64,000 bases of DNA from Reticulitermes speratus (lineage: Eukaryota > Arthropoda > Insecta > Blattodea > Rhinotermitidae): assembly GCA_021186555.1 (NCBI GenBank), contig JAJKFL010000005.1:54036635-54100634 (forward strand), written 5' to 3'. Positions 30,678 through 44,794 of this stretch are shown here, in pieces. Both the position numbers and the translations under genes were made by a program. Position 1 is the first letter of the stretch, and each line of letters opens with the position of its first letter. Under the pieces are notes generated by a model. That model saw only the letters and a program-made list of their open reading frames with translations. It did no database searches and was not told the DNA's origin.

Positions 30678-32682
30678 CTGAAAACAAATGAATGCTATAC
30701 TGCACTGCTAGTAAGTGTGTGATGTTTTGAGTGCGTTCATAAACTAATACTGAAACACCTTATTCATTTCTTCATGACCGTGTAACCGTTAGGAATAATT
30801 CCCAAACAATGCCTAGCACCATGATTTCAAACTGCATTCAGACATATTTTTTTCCAGCCACTTTCACTTTGGTTTAGATGGTTTATTTTAAAGAGCCACG
30901 GTTAACTGGCAGCATAAATGTGTAAATCGTAAACGTGTTGATATGCATGTACGGGCACTCGACATACTTTTACATAGGCCAACATCATGTCTCTCATGCT
31001 GATATTGACACATCAAATTCCACGGACCTTATACGTGCATTTTGCTGGACTGAATACTGTGTGATTTGAATAAAACTTGGGCCATTTAGAAAAAATCTTT
31101 CTGTAAGGTCCTAACGGTCCTCAGAGAAGGCCGGACTGCAGATTACAGCGATTGCAGTGTAAAAGACGAGCATAGCCTTGGACAATCCGACTAGTATTAC
31201 CGTGTGTGTTCACATCGCTCAGGGACCTGGATGTAAGTCGACACCTCTCTCCAGTGTCTTGATTACGGAGAGACCTCAAGCTCAGTCGATTCCTCATCCA
31301 CAGAGTCCTACTGTTTTCAAACAGATCCAACTGTGTAGAAACTTCTATATCGCAAATTACAACTGTCCAAGACGGGGAGGAATAAACCTAGAAACGTGTG
31401 TATCCTTCCCCGCAGCATAATAGTACCTTGTGGTGTCTGCAGAACTCGTCAACTCAGCAACGTGGCGCCGCGGCAAATACAACCAGACGGTTTCGAATTC
31501 ATCTCTCCACTGACATGGCGCAGTATGCGACTCCAGACACACACCCCCTGTCCCTTATGATTAATGCAAGTTCAAGGCATTGCTGATGGTTGGGTCGATT
31601 CCAAGCATGCCGCTGCCTCCTGACCGTTGGTGGTGGTGGAAAGTCAAATGATCCCTACACAGCCAGTGTAATAGCTGTATCGCACATTCCTTCAGGCCTC
31701 TGGGCATCCCACTCACGTTTTTCATCAACAGTCATGATACTAATTTGCTTCCATTATCGCCACCACCACAATCAATACTGTCGTCGTGTCACAAAGGTCA
31801 CAGGTTTTGCATCTTTTTCTTGCCTTTTTTTCTTTTTAAGTTAATCTGTTCTACTTGAGACCTGAGGTACTCACGGCGACGACTATGAAGAACGTGATGC
31901 CGTGTGGTCTGGTATAAACTTACCAACGCTTCGGAGGAACCTAGTATCTACAACTTGCTGTGTATTAAACATGTCTATCATAACCTCCAACTTTAGCAGG
32001 TTAGGTTCTTTAACCTGTTTCAATCTGTAATTACCTCTGAAACCATTAACCCTTTAGATATGTTGTAGACTCCTTCAATTAGGGGCTGGCCTACCACACC
32101 AGTGACTGTACATGGAAAGAAAGAAAAAAAAAACTTACATACCTAGAACAGGATCTGAATACACACTGTCAGTGTTCAAGTGGTCCCAGACTGCCGGTGC
32201 CTTGACCATTTAAAGCACAGACGTTACTATATGAATCACGTGCCTTAACATTCAAAAATCTACATTTTGTCCAGACAATGTACTTACACGTTTCATATGA
32301 TTCCCAAAATGAGGGATTACTACCCTACACAGTGTTCACAAATTAGTATATGCAATCATAACATTTTCTGTGAGGTAGGAGTAAAATATTTAAATACTAA
32401 ACTTATATCGAACTTCATGCTTCAAACGATGACACTTTAATTACAAAAGCTAAATTCATCCAAAGTAGAGGATTCAGGTCTTCTGGGCAGAGACTCTGTG
32501 TTGCTGGGCAAGTTGTTCCTGATGTCAAGCATTGTAGCACCTTGTCTTCCACAACTGCTTGACACTGGAGATGAAGGCACTATGATCCTTCAAAATGTTG
32601 GGGCATTACTCACCCGACACAGCAACATATCCCAGAAGGCTTAAATTCGCAGCAAAATCACAATGACCTCAAATCTCGCATA
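30678..32682. other. No firm gene; repeat fragment near 31.9 kb
   Basis: ORFs at 31121-31330, 31398-31586 and 31590-31844 show no domain or splice support. Bases 31885-31950 (GATGCCGTGTGGTCTGG; CTTCGGAGGAACCT) match common insect interspersed-repeat patterns also seen at 19750. Confidence 0.3.
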
Positions 32683-32690
32683 ATCTAAAG

Positions 32691-33109
32691 CAGTGGTATT
32701 CAACCTGGGGTACGCGAAGACATCTTAGGGGGTACGTAAAATTAAAAAAACACTGAATAATCAGGGCCAGATTTAGGGTTAGCCACAAGAGACCCAGACA
32801 TAAGGACATGCGATTTGGGAGCGCCATTTTGCTCTCTCTCTCTGTCCTTTATGCGATTCTTATCTGGGGGGCTAGTTTCATTTTATTCCACATAGTGCAT
32901 ATAATATGTTATTTAATAGCTTGACTCTCCTTTTTCTCATTTAAAACTTATTCTTTAATACATTATTTTGGATGTAATTTATTTAACTTATTTTAGATGT
33001 AGATTATAGACTATGTATAACTTGAATTATGCACCAACAACTTTGGGGGTACAAAGTTGAAGAGAAATTATATCTGGGGTACGCGAACAAAAAAGGTTGA
33101 ATAGCACTG
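32691..33109. mobile_element. hAT-like MITE, 419 bp, exact 8-bp target duplication
   Basis: CAGTGGTATTCAACC at the left and GGTTGAATAGCACTG at the right are inverted. ATCTAAAG flanks it exactly at 32683-32690 and 33110-33117. It is shorter than its relative at 18663-19187 through internal deletions. Confidence 0.9.
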
Positions 33110-33117
33110 ATCTAAAG

Positions 33118-35779
33118 TAACCTAACGAGGGAAGTTCAGCATCAATCAACTTCCAGCAATATATATAATTTGCTGTCTCACTATTGGCCACCCAGTTTCC
33201 TTTGTCTGTTCACATCTCTTGTCCCTTAGGATGTATGGCTGTCTTAAGGCAATTCATCCCCTTATATCTGTAACATTACAGTTTCTGATGTAAGGAGAAA
33301 GCCGTAACAATGTCCTTTGAATGACGGTCATCCGGGTTCTTACACGTGTAGGATAATAAATTTGTTCCATAATCTTAGAGGAATGTGCTGCCTCAATCTT
33401 CAGGGTAACTTAACACATTTCCTCCTCCAAAATTACTTCAACATCCACATGAACCAAATTCATTCACTCTGATGACAAAAGTTGGAACAAAGTTATTATC
33501 CTACTCAGCATATGAAGACCATCGTCTGAGCAACCCTTGCTAGGAAAGTCTGAAAAATTATACCTTGATGCCCTTAAGTACTGATTTGTCTTTCAGTGGG
33601 ATGCAGCACATTACACACACATCTTATTCTTTCTGCCTGAAGTTGGAGTCACTCGTTTGTTATAGTTCAATTTTGTTTTTCACGCGCCTTAACTGTCAAT
33701 TAATACATTTCCTTTACATTTTGTATGCAGAGTCAATTTTTTAACTTCTGTCTAATTGAGTCTAACCTTTCACACAACTCAAGAAACTTCATTACTGCTG
33801 CTTGAATTTTCTTTAGCTCTTTGAAGACTAGAAAAAACTACATCACATATAAACATATTACATTCAAACTTCACACAGAACACAGTTGTGCCTCCATTAG
33901 AAAAACCAATTAGTGCTATATAGGGAAAAAATGTCAGTCAGAATCACACAAAACACATAAATACATTGTGTGGGTATAATGCAGAGCTTTTCATGTAAAA
34001 GCTGGTGCTTTAAATGGTTCAACCTTGCTTTATTGAAGTCAGATTCTTGTACTATAAATCATAATAGTTACCAGTCTGTTATATATGAGACCAGAACCAC
34101 TACACTGCATGTAATATATTTACAGTTGGCAGCTCTAGTTTAAAGCTGGAATAATACAACACAAACAAAAATCATATTTCTGTTCTGTACAAAATACTGG
34201 CAATATTATTCATTTGACCTGATGACAATATACACATCATCATATTGCAATAATGTCATTACAATCTTTTTATTAAAAAAAAAACTGGAAGCTAGGAAAT
34301 GTAGATATATATGTATATATTTAGCAATACAACATATTTCTTTAGCAATTCTTGTACAAAAAATAATTTCATTTCATAATGATTATCATACACTGTAGGA
34401 TCGACTAATAGAAGTTTTTGTTTACGACAATATTTTGACAAGTTTGGGATGATCTATCATCAACATACTAGTTGCAAGGCACAAATATCTTAAAAACACA
34501 CTTCATCTGTATACAGCAAAAATAATAATGATAATAATCTATTCACACACAAAACAAGGGTGACAATACAACATATCCCTAATGTAAAAATTATGTTTTT
34601 CTCTAAGCTATACACACTTTGGAGGCAAAAAATAAAATACTTTGTACATAATAGCCCTGTGATGTAATTTCATACCCATTTACAAGAGACAAGGATCTGT
34701 TTAACGCTGTGTTACTGATATTACTGTGAAGGTTAGTTCCAAAGTAACATTACGGACTAGATTTCAGATTGTAAATTTTATCTGACTACATGATTACTTA
34801 TAGTTTCTGGTACTCCATATTTTCTTATTTAAGAAATTTTAGGCTACAGGTAGTTAATGACCAATTCCATTGAGCAATTTAATCATTAAACTGGTGAAAA
34901 AATGCATGGTTTAAAACAAACTGAAGATACTAAGTGTTATAGACCCCATCATTATAATATGTTGTACTACTTTTTTGTCCAAAAATATTTTAAAATTATT
35001 CTCGCTTTCATCATAATTGTAACAGGAATAAATTAATAAGTTCAGTTTTGGACATGTTAGGCTTATTTAATTATGTACTTGCATTTAGTGACATTCCACA
35101 GTGACATATGAAGCATGTACAGACTTAATCTATGTCACGATACAAGACTCGCTAAAGCGTAACAGTGAAATGGGTAATTATGTAAATTGTAATGGTGCAC
35201 GCACATCAGAGTAAAGTGAAATGAACATGATTTTCACAGTCACATGTACTAAGGCACTTTGTGCCAACTGTGCCCATAAAAGTGCTCCATCCCTGTATCC
35301 ACTGAAACATTTGTCCCTGATTTAGATTTGATAATTATGTGACTTATGAAAAATACACACCATCAGAAAAGTTAACTGTTTGCAGACTTCATGGCAGGGT
35401 CAAAGTCCTGGTTGGTAATTTTTTAATTCAACAACGTCTCTAGATTGGGTGGGGCCAATTCAGCCTCCCATCATGGACTCCACACCCAGAAGTCACGGTG
35501 TTCAGAAAGTGGACAAGCTTTACTTTGAACAGGAACAAAAAATGCCAATTAATAATATAACAATTTTGTATCAGCTGCCATGTTATTTAGCACTGAAATT
35601 ATAGTCAAATTATGACTGTTCCTGTAAAGCACAGAAAAGATTCTCCAACAAGTTCTTGGAATACATCTTATCATGACAGTAACACATCGTATGACCACAA
35701 CTCGTAATGAATAATGCTGACTACATAAGTGTTTGTTTTTCTTCTCTACCTTATTTCCCAACCAACCGTGCACCTCCAT
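33118..35779. other. AT-rich, no gene seen
   Basis: There are very few repeat-family hits except a CAATCTTCAGGGTAAC word near 33400. It could be intron or long untranslated sequence of a neighbouring gene, but nothing in the sequence decides this. Confidence 0.3.
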
Positions 35780-36090
35780 GCAGTCAAGTCCTTCTTCAGA
35801 AGCTAGCAACACCTCAGCTGGTCAAGAAAAGTCCTGCATTTTACAGAACCTGAAGGTTAATCATTACTGTGTTCGTAAGAGCCCACCATTGGTCAATACC
35901 CTAGCGAGATAAATCCAGTCTACACCCTGCCATTCTAATCCTTCAAGATCCATCTTCATATTCCTCCCATCTACACCTTAGTCTTCCAAATGGTCTCTTT
36001 CCTTCTTGTTCCCCACCAAAACTCTGCATGCATTTCTCTTCTCTCCCATGTGTGCCATAACTTTTTTTCTTAACTCCATATGTTACATAT
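35780..36090 (-). mobile_element. Decayed LINE C-terminal end plus 3' tail
   Basis: Minus-strand translation gives QEGKRPFGRLRCRWEEY, then QWWALTNTVMINLQV with stops between. This corresponds to the KRPLGRPRRRWEDN...[14 protein letters not shown] end of insect LINE proteins. It is followed by the AGCTTCTGAAGAAGGACT block of the TTAG-tailed family. Confidence 0.6.
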
Positions 36091-39000
36091 GGGATAATGA
36101 CTGTGAATGACAAACTCTGAAGAATGTGACAGTCGACACAGACTATTTCAAGGTCCAATCTCAGCATTTATTTGGAGGCACTGACAAGAACCACAGAAAC
36201 TCAATCAAAAAAATGTCCTTAGCACCACAGGTTAAAACTTGGTATCTTCTGACTATTAAACAGATAAGAATTGAACTGTGGCAAGAAACACACGCACAGG
36301 CGAGATCAGAAAATATGGAGCAGCAGTCACGAGTAATGTAACAGATCATAGTGCAAGATCAAGGATCTGTCTATTTCTTACCAGTTATTATATTTGTAAT
36401 GTTTTAATGTGCACCATTAACTGAAAAAAATACATTTTAGTCATTGAATAAATTAAACTATTGTGTTCAATAGGAGTAGTCCATTAAAGTCTGCCATAAT
36501 GTTCATTATAATTTTTCCACTTTTATAAAACCTGAAACCAAGCCTGGCAACTCACACACTGTATTGATTTACAGACCTATGAATTAATTCAATACATAAT
36601 TTTTCATATTAACAATTTACTATCTTTACATTCACCTGGGGAAAAAACAAAGTGGAATTTTTTTGTATGTTCTATGCAGCACGAAAGTGCTTTTACCCCT
36701 TTACCACGCTACTTCCATGCACTTTTACCTGTTACCAAACCAACTATCGTAAATGTTTTCATAATAAAATATGTTTACGTTACAGCAATAAGGATTCCTT
36801 TCATTCTATGTGAAACTGTTACTTACAAACAATTTTTTTTGGCATAGAAGACACTATTTATTACTTTTAAATTATATTCTGTTTCATCCAGGCTATTATA
36901 TAGTTCGACTGTTTCATTTCCAGTTAAATTTGTGTACAGTGAAACAATCACAAATATCCACTATTAATGTCACATCAACAAAAACAGACATGTAATCACA
37001 ACCTGAGCAGGACAGATCAGTCATCACCGAGATAATTCTTGTGTCATGTTGGACAGCCTGAGAGAGATTCTACAGTAGTAGTAGTAATAATAATGTAATA
37101 ATAATACACAAAACCATGTACAGTCATTTGAACAAAAGATGATTCAGCTAGACCTGTAGCCAGTCATAATACTAAAGGAGTATCACCAGCAGGGCTCAAC
37201 AAACACACACAACTGTTCACCCCCCACAAGTGAAAAATATTTTAATTTATTCATTAACATTCTTTCCCGCCATTATTTTCCTTTTCTTCACAGATGTAAA
37301 ACTAGTAAATAATATCTTTCATACACATTATATATAATACAACAGACAGGATTTTGAATCTCTGGTATGTTCTGTGATGGTAGGTTGGCTGGTGCTGAGA
37401 AATTACAGCAACATTGGTAAACACAGTTTCTCTTGAGGAGATATGTCCAGTGAGTACAAGCTTTACTTGAACTGCACCAACATTTGTTGATACCTGCCAA
37501 TTAGTACACAAAACAGCATGAAAAGTCTAAGAAACAAATATTTTGTTTTGCCATTATCTTATTAGGCCTTACATTCAGTCATGAGCTGTAATACTGATTT
37601 AGCTTTGATGTATGTGTACAATATCATATGCAAACGGTACGGTCTGAACTTGTCGTCAGTTCTCTTTGGTAACATTAACAACTTAAACTATTAGCGAGCT
37701 ACTTCAGTGACTCCCAAGCAAAACTTCATTGGCACCACATGCATGGCAAAAAATAATAATAATAAATAAAAATAAAAAAATTTTAAAAATTACATATTTG
37801 AAAAGAACGAAATTTCCTTTAGTTTGTGGTCTTCTGGTTTGTGACACTTCACGGTCTCATGAGTTGAGACATAACCCACAACAATGAAATAAAAACTTTA
37901 ACCACAGTGAAAACCTTAAACTAAATTAGCAGCTTTAACAAGAAAACTTCTAAAGCTGCCTTCAGCTTTGAACATTTTAGTTTCATTTTTGGAAATATGT
38001 TATGGGCCTTCAATGATGTGGTATAAAGAACATTTCTGTACTAATTCATTCAGGGTATAGACAAAAACATTTCCCACACTGTAACAAAACTTGCCAACCA
38101 CTAAATTCGATACTTTGTGTATATTACACATGAAAATAAATAGTGGTTATAATCAGCGATCAGTGTAGATACATGTGGTTACACCTGAGAATCACTACAC
38201 TACACTACACTACACTACAGTACACTATACTACATTATGCTCTTTGCTAGCTTGCTGAAATTATACATATATACACAAATAATATGCAGAAAATTATGCA
38301 TCATTTGAGATACAGCAAAAACAATTGGAACGTCAGTTACAAATGGGTGTCAGCGTGTTTTAATCCTGTCACTCCTTACATGGTATAGTTTATGTCACTT
38401 CTCATCAACAGAACCTCTGTGTTGCTTAGATTAATAAATATGTTACTTGAACACCAAAATTACAAACTTCTGGGATGTGATACAATGTCATTTAGTATAT
38501 GGCAACCTGCTGCCTCCCTCTTCAGGGTAAAATAAATATATACTATGCTCAAAATGGCAGCAGTAAGTTCCTCTGAAACATCAGTGCTCATCTACAGAAG
38601 TATATGACATAACTTCTCAAAAGACTGCAACCTTGATATCAATCATCATAAGAATCTCAAACCACACACGGTTCTGATACAGCTTCTAACTCTGTATCAA
38701 GCAGATTTGCAGACCTGACTTCTAAGATAAATAATATTTCAGGTACGTGCAGCAGACAACAAAGGGTTGGTGTACAATATTGTAAAGTTGGACAATAGTG
38801 ATGTATGTGTAATTACACCATGTTGCTGTACTATAGGTGTGTACCAATGTTTAAGAGCAACACAATTCCTCGATCTTCAGGGCACTTTAACTGTGAAGGA
38901 GGAAGCAGTGTGTTGATGCACATCATTGGCATAAAACACAACATCCTAACGGAGAAGACGAAAAGCCTTAACGACCACACAAACCTCAAAGCTTTCTTAC

Positions 39001-41098
39001 ACACTCTTGTGTACATACAGTGGAACTGTCTACTGGTGACTGAAAAGTCGGTTCTTAGTACTGTATTACATCATTATTGGTTTAAAGAAGCAGTGGCTCC
39101 TACATAAAAAAAAAGTACATAAAATTAAAGAGTATCTGCAGTTGTCCAACAGAGCTGCAAGTTACAAACTTCAAATTGACAAGATCACTAACCGATAACT
39201 CGAAAGTTATTGGTTAGTGATTGTTCCTGAGCTGCTGATGGTCAAAAAGCCCCTCACCACTCAGGGAACCTGAATGTACAGGTACCCCAGCACACAGTTC
39301 TTTGACCAGACACACATAGTTGCCATTATTACATACTGCAGAACTTGCTTTGTGAAACTGTACTTGAACATACAGCTGTACAACTGCCCTCAACAGTAAC
39401 ATCTGCGAGTTAGAGCATTTGTCCTGCCTGTTCCCTTTATCAACCAGTCTTGATACTGGCTTCAGTTCCACATGCTTTCCTTTAAAAGACTACAGCCTCT
39501 TGAAACATGCCTTGTAGTTAGAAACCACTGCTATATCCATGTGGCTGCAAGTTCCACCAAAATAGAGACCATAATATAACAGAACTGCCACCGGGTGAAA
39601 ACCCAATTGCAGTAAATAATAATAATAATAATAATAAAGAACAGAATATTTTCTATTAGCAATATTCTTCCTTCTTCAAAATATGACATAAAATTAATTT
39701 TTCATGGGGTTATGTAGGGAGCACTATAACAATCTACATGCTCCATGAACTGACCAAGTTTAGGACCTACTTGCGCAGAGTAGAACCAACAAACCAACAT
39801 AATGGGAATGGTGAATGAGAAAAGAAATTTCAAAGTTGTGAATATTTAATCTGGGAATCATTGTAACTCAGTTATAAAAGAACAGGATGACTAAAATTGT
39901 GATTTCCAGCAACACAAGGACAGTGCTGGAAAATTTTCTCTTCACCACTTCATCCAAAACAGCTGTAGCTTCTCTCCTAGCCCCACTCCCTGAAAACTAA
40001 GTTATACTGATTACTATGCCAATCATTACCCCTTATTTTATTTTGGTAAGAAGCCACTCAGCACATTATACAAGACATACTGTACTGTTCACAGACCGAA
40101 AGACAATCCGTACCAGAAATGTGATAAGATGCACATGCACAAGATTTTGTAGCAGATGACCAGTTGCTACTCCCCATCCTGAAACAATCCGCGCAGTGCA
40201 CTCGCCCACTACAAGCTACTTGAAATTCTCGATGTTTTAGTCTGTGTAGTAGCAGAACTGTCTGTCACTCCTAGCAATAGCAGTCCAGTATTCACCCCCC
40301 GTAGCCAGCAGCACCCGCAGGGATTGTTTTGTGACCTGTGAACTGCACATGAAGACAGCCATAGCATCAAGATAACCTATCAGCTCCACAGTACATTCAT
40401 GGTCTAATACTCATAAAAGGGGGCAAATTTAATTCAGTAACTGACTTTATAAGTAGCAATACTACTCCTGTGTCCAATAAAGTACGATATGCACAAATCA
40501 TCGTCAATAACTGGGTACTGCATTGCACAGATAGTTCTGAAAAAGGAAGCAAATCGCTTCAGACACAAAAATATTAGAAGAGTACTCCAATGCAATAGCC
40601 TACAGTGAGTTTAGAAATACATTTTTTGCAGTTTTGCATACCTCATTGGCTTTAATACTAATTTGTTGCAAACGTAAATCTAATGTCTGAAAAGCAATCA
40701 TTCTACAGATATCACATTGTGTAGTGTCAGAAATCATTTCCTTTGTACTTTATTAAATGCTCACCCCGTTGAAAAATGTTTAAAATAAATGAAGTTAAGT
40801 CTTGATGAGAAGCAGAGAAACCTGCAAGGACAGACGGCCTTATGGCTAAGAATTGAATTGATGATCTCTCAAACACAACGGAAGAACAGTACCCACTCAA
40901 CCATCGTGTTCAACTCTAAATGTTTGACCATTTAACAAAGGCTGCCCAGCGCCCAGTTACAAACGAACAAATACTTCATGTGTATCTTTCTGCCTCTCTA
41001 TGTTTTTTTCCAATTAAACCTCTTTTCCTGCAGATCAACAACATTTGTAATTTGGTTATGTAATGGATTTCCCTGAATATTAAAATTACAGTCTGCTG
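36091..41098. other. AT-rich, no gene recognised
   Basis: Five kilobases without a supported exon. Small features: (ACACT)n at about 38200-38225, an (AAT)n run at 39615-39635, and CTTCAGGGCACTTTAACTG / CTTCAGGGTAAAAT words near 38520 and 38870 shared with dispersed repeats. Confidence 0.3.
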
Positions 41099-41412
41099 GC
41101 ATATAACGCCATGTAGTTTTATGCATGAGCACAAGTACTAACATTTTGTACAAACCCGTTGTCATATAACGCCATGTAGTTTTATGCATGAGCACAAGTA
41201 CTAACATTTTGTACAAACCCGTTGTCATATAACGCCATGTAGTTTTATGCATGAGCACAAGTACTAACGTTTTGTACAAACCCGTTGTCATATAACGCCA
41301 TGTAGTTTTATGCATGAGCGCAAGTACTAACATTTTGTACAAACCCGTTGTCATATAACGCCATGTAGTTTTATGCATGAGCACAAGTACTAACATTTTG
41401 TACAAACCCGTT
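41099..41412. repeat. 63-bp tandem repeat, 5 copies
   Basis: The unit contains CATATAACGCCATGTAGTTT, TATGCATGAGCACAAGTAC and TTTTGTACAAACCCG. Copies differ at single bases only (ACATTTT/ACGTTTT; GAGCACA/GAGCGCA). As 63 is 21 codons, a minus-strand ORF of 146 residues with a 21-residue period runs through it, which I treat as a by-product. Confidence 0.9.
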
Positions 41413-41931
41413 GTCTTCGTCTTCAGGGTACTTATCAACCAAACTACAAAACATCACACCCTAGAAATGGTAACTTAATGTTCATCATCACGATAACCTC
41501 AAATCTCTCAGCGACGCTTTTAAAAGTGCGCAAGTGACAGGAATGGGGATGGAAACCCCAGACATAGTACCGATTTCTGTCTCATGTGACTTGTTCCAAA
41601 ACTTCTCACCTTTACTGGTGATAAACTGTACATGAGCATGGAAGTTTTATACACCCCCCCCCCTCCAAAAAAAAAAAAAAAACACAAACATAACACTAAG
41701 GAAACCAAATTAACTTGCTATACTGCCTGTGTTTGTATAATACAGCAGGAGGTGGGTTACAGAAGCAGCCCACATCACTGAGTAAGATTTTATCCGAAAA
41801 GCTTTGAAGACATTACACAAATTTACAGTTTCAGAACCCATATGCATATTCTCCTTTTCTAGCAAATAAGTATACCAGAAAGAAACTCCAAAAAAACTCC
41901 TTCCTTCTGACAAGCTTTATACAGTAAAACC

Positions 41932-42094
41932 CCTATTTAATGAATTGCTGGGGGATTAGAATATATTTAACTAAATCAAGGTTTTCATTAAATGGAGGTT
42001 ATTGTTTATATGGAGCTATTTTAGGGACGTGAAAAAATCATCACTAAATCCGGGATTTCACTAAATGCGGGAACATTAAATCAGGGTTTTACTG
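41932..42094. mobile_element. TA-flanked MITE, 163 bp
   Basis: It begins CAGTAAAACCCCTATTTAAT and ends AATCAGGGTTTTACTG, with TA on both sides. The inverted-orientation copy at 53571-53745 shares the GGGATTTCACTAAATGCGGG interior. Confidence 0.8.
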
Positions 42095-42995
42095 TATATC
42101 TGTAACTTTAAGCTTCCAGCACTTATATTCCAATACCTGGCCAGTTTTCACAAAATATGTACAAATACTAATTAATAATTCTGTTAATTTTTTTTATATA
42201 AGCATAAATCACATTTGATAGAGGATTCACCTTACTGCATTTTTTAACTTCAAAATGTTGTATTTATGAAAGCTGTGGATATTTCACAGCATACGTACAG
42301 TGACTGTAAGGCAATATGAACTGGGGAATAGGTCAGAATAATAGACAAAGTCCAGGAAATGTGTGGATCCATGAAAAAATTAAATTTTGTCTCTGACAAC
42401 ATCCAGATACTATGAGCAACTGTGTGTGTGTGTGTGTGTGTGTAAATTCTTTCCTTCCCAAATACAATTTTAAGAAATGTAAGGACTGGAGAAAAGGGGC
42501 TCAATTTTTGAGAGGTGCAGGATTATTTCCTTCCTTGCCACATCCAAACCAGCTCTGAGGCCCACCCATTCTCCGGTCTGTATATAAGTTACATATCAAA
42601 GTCTGAATTGTCCGAGTGCGTTATTTCTTTGCACATAGGAAACATCCAATGTGTGTGTATTCTTACATATGTATGTTGGACTGCAGATGTCGAATTTATG
42701 TGCACAGGAATGTACTCAGCATACTATTTTCTTAGTTAAAATATTCAGAATGTGGTGTAATTTTATCTTTATATTGTTCGTTCCGAGCATTGTCCGAGTG
42801 TTGTAAATTAATTTTAGCTATCTGTATACATAAACCTAATACATAACTGAGAAATTATTACAGGAGCCTGCAATTGACAAGATAGCTGTATCAGATGTGT
42901 GGCTGTGTATGTCAGACCTGTGTTAATTCAAATTCATTTTTTACAATGACATATAAAAAATGTATATCAATATATATATATATATTGATATACAT

Positions 42996-43026
<31 letters not shown>

Positions 43027-43743
43027 GTAAAAAAAGGGGGCGTTTTTCCTCTTACCAAATGTATGGAGTTTGATTTTCATAGCTTTCTGTCATGGGCCTG
43101 ATGATGGCTCTTTGAGCTGAAACCGGTAGCCAGATTACGTATTGCAAGTGTATGTGTTGGTTGTGACGGTACTATTGATAACAGTAAAATATACTTTTGC
43201 ATGTACATACCGATGGGGATGTCTAATATCAAAATTACAACCACTTTTTGTACTCAGATGTAACCACAACATGTAAAAATTTTGATCCTCATTATTTTCA
43301 GAACACAGTACTTCCTCAGCATTAAGTATTTCATACAGTAATAAAGATCTGTACGAATGTGTGGTTAATATGTTGGTGGACAAGTGTACATATATGTAAA
43401 GGGGCATTGCTTCCCCAGTTGTCCCTGTGAATGCCATAACGGCATATGAAAGAGTGGAGGTATACCTCCACTCATTCTCAGTCTTGGAACTAGATGGAGG
43501 CAAGTGGTGAGCTTTACGCCCCCAACATCTGTGTCCCTGAACAAAAAGCCCCTAGTACCAACCCATTAGGATGTTTTGGAGATAAAAAAACTAAAAACTA
43601 CTGTCCCTGCTGGAAGTCATATATTTCGTCACTGGTGCAGCCTTTAGCTTAGTCACTGTATTGACTGTGCTAAGGGCTTCCCCGTAACATATTATGTACC
43701 AAGTACGGAAGATCCAAACAGATAAGCTGCTATCTAACCTTAA
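42095..43743. other. No gene seen; microsatellites and one hammerhead-like core
   Basis: (TG)n at about 42421-42442; (AT)n palindromic stretch at 42965-43022; CCTGATGATGGCTC-TTT-GAGCTGAAACC at 43096-43124. Bases 43390-43530 resemble a diverged SINE-type body on the minus strand (GGAGGTATACCTCCACTC). Confidence 0.4.
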
Positions 43744-43907
43744 TTTCAGGCTTCTGCCGCAACGTTGATGAAATCTGCGGTCTTCTGGGGTATTACGAGG
43801 ACTCTTGACCCATGAGGATGGGACTGATACGTTGTCCCGAAACGTCGGTGAACAATTACCACACGACACCACGTAATACCCCAGGAGACTGCAGAGTTCA
43901 AGCTGCT
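43744..43907. mobile_element. Foldback MITE (family F), diverged
   Basis: It has TTTCAGGCTTCTGCCGC at the left, CCCGAAACGTCGGTG in the centre and TAATACCCCAGGAGACTGC at the right, inverted to the left part. Confidence 0.65.
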
Positions 43908-44261
43908 ATCTAGTCTTATACAATCATTACAAGTTCATGCACTCACATTTCTCTCATTCGATCCAAACACAGGGTCAGTCTAAACACAACTATTAGTTTC
44001 TTCCAATTGTTAAGCTACATGTTTCAATCCTATATGCAGACCATCATCAGGCTTCATATTTAAACAGTATGTAAAAGGTAAAAGGTGCATATTATGTAAT
44101 GCACTAGGATTATGAGACGTCACAGTTTACAGTTCTTACATATATTGAGTTTTCATTTAAAATATTATCACAGTACAGTTGAATTAAAACAGTCTTAACG
44201 AAAATAAAAACGCACAATAATAGCAACTGTAATAAAATTTTAAAAGAAATAAAGAACTATG

Positions 44262-44367
44262 CGTGATTTCAGGCTTCCGCCACGATGTAGATAAGATCTG
44301 CGCTCTTCTCGGATATTACTACCACTCAACGCCGCATAACATCCCAGAAGAGTGCAGATCTCAAATA
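44262..44367. mobile_element. Foldback MITE (family F), internally deleted
   Basis: A left arm, GATCTGCGCTCTTCTCGG, pairs with AGAAGAGTGCAGATC at the right. The CCCGAAACGTCGG centre is missing. Confidence 0.65.
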
Positions 44368-44794
44368 AAGAAATGTAAATTACGAGATCACAAAATCTTA
44401 TTGTACAACACAGTATGCACCTTTTACCTGTCACATACTGTTTTTATATAAAGCTCGATGATGATCTGTGTATAGGATCAAAATGTGTCCGTTAACATCC
44501 TGAACAAAATAAGAGTTGCATTTAGACTGAACATGTGTGCAACAGCACGACGGAATGGCAATAATCATTGTATATCTCTGCCAAGAATGAAGGAATATAC
44601 AGAACTTACGAAGGCACATCTTCACTCAAATGAACAGCTGTTACAACATGCATCATGATGCTAACGACATTACGATTGCCAAACAACGCTGAAGTGCAGC
44701 ACACATGGCCATGTAACTAAACAGTAACTGCCCTAAGCTAAGCCACTTAGAAGAAATGGCAGGCAATACTGTCTGCACGATCCTTGAATATGTC
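44368..44794. other. Probable 3' untranslated region of the zinc-finger gene
   Basis: It lies directly downstream (minus strand) of the stop at 44795. No AATAAA was found close by, so the extent of the transcript is unknown. Confidence 0.35.

Noticed and set aside
40998-41438. 146-residue reverse ORF
   Set aside because: Explained by the 63-bp repeat; no splice context or recognised domain.
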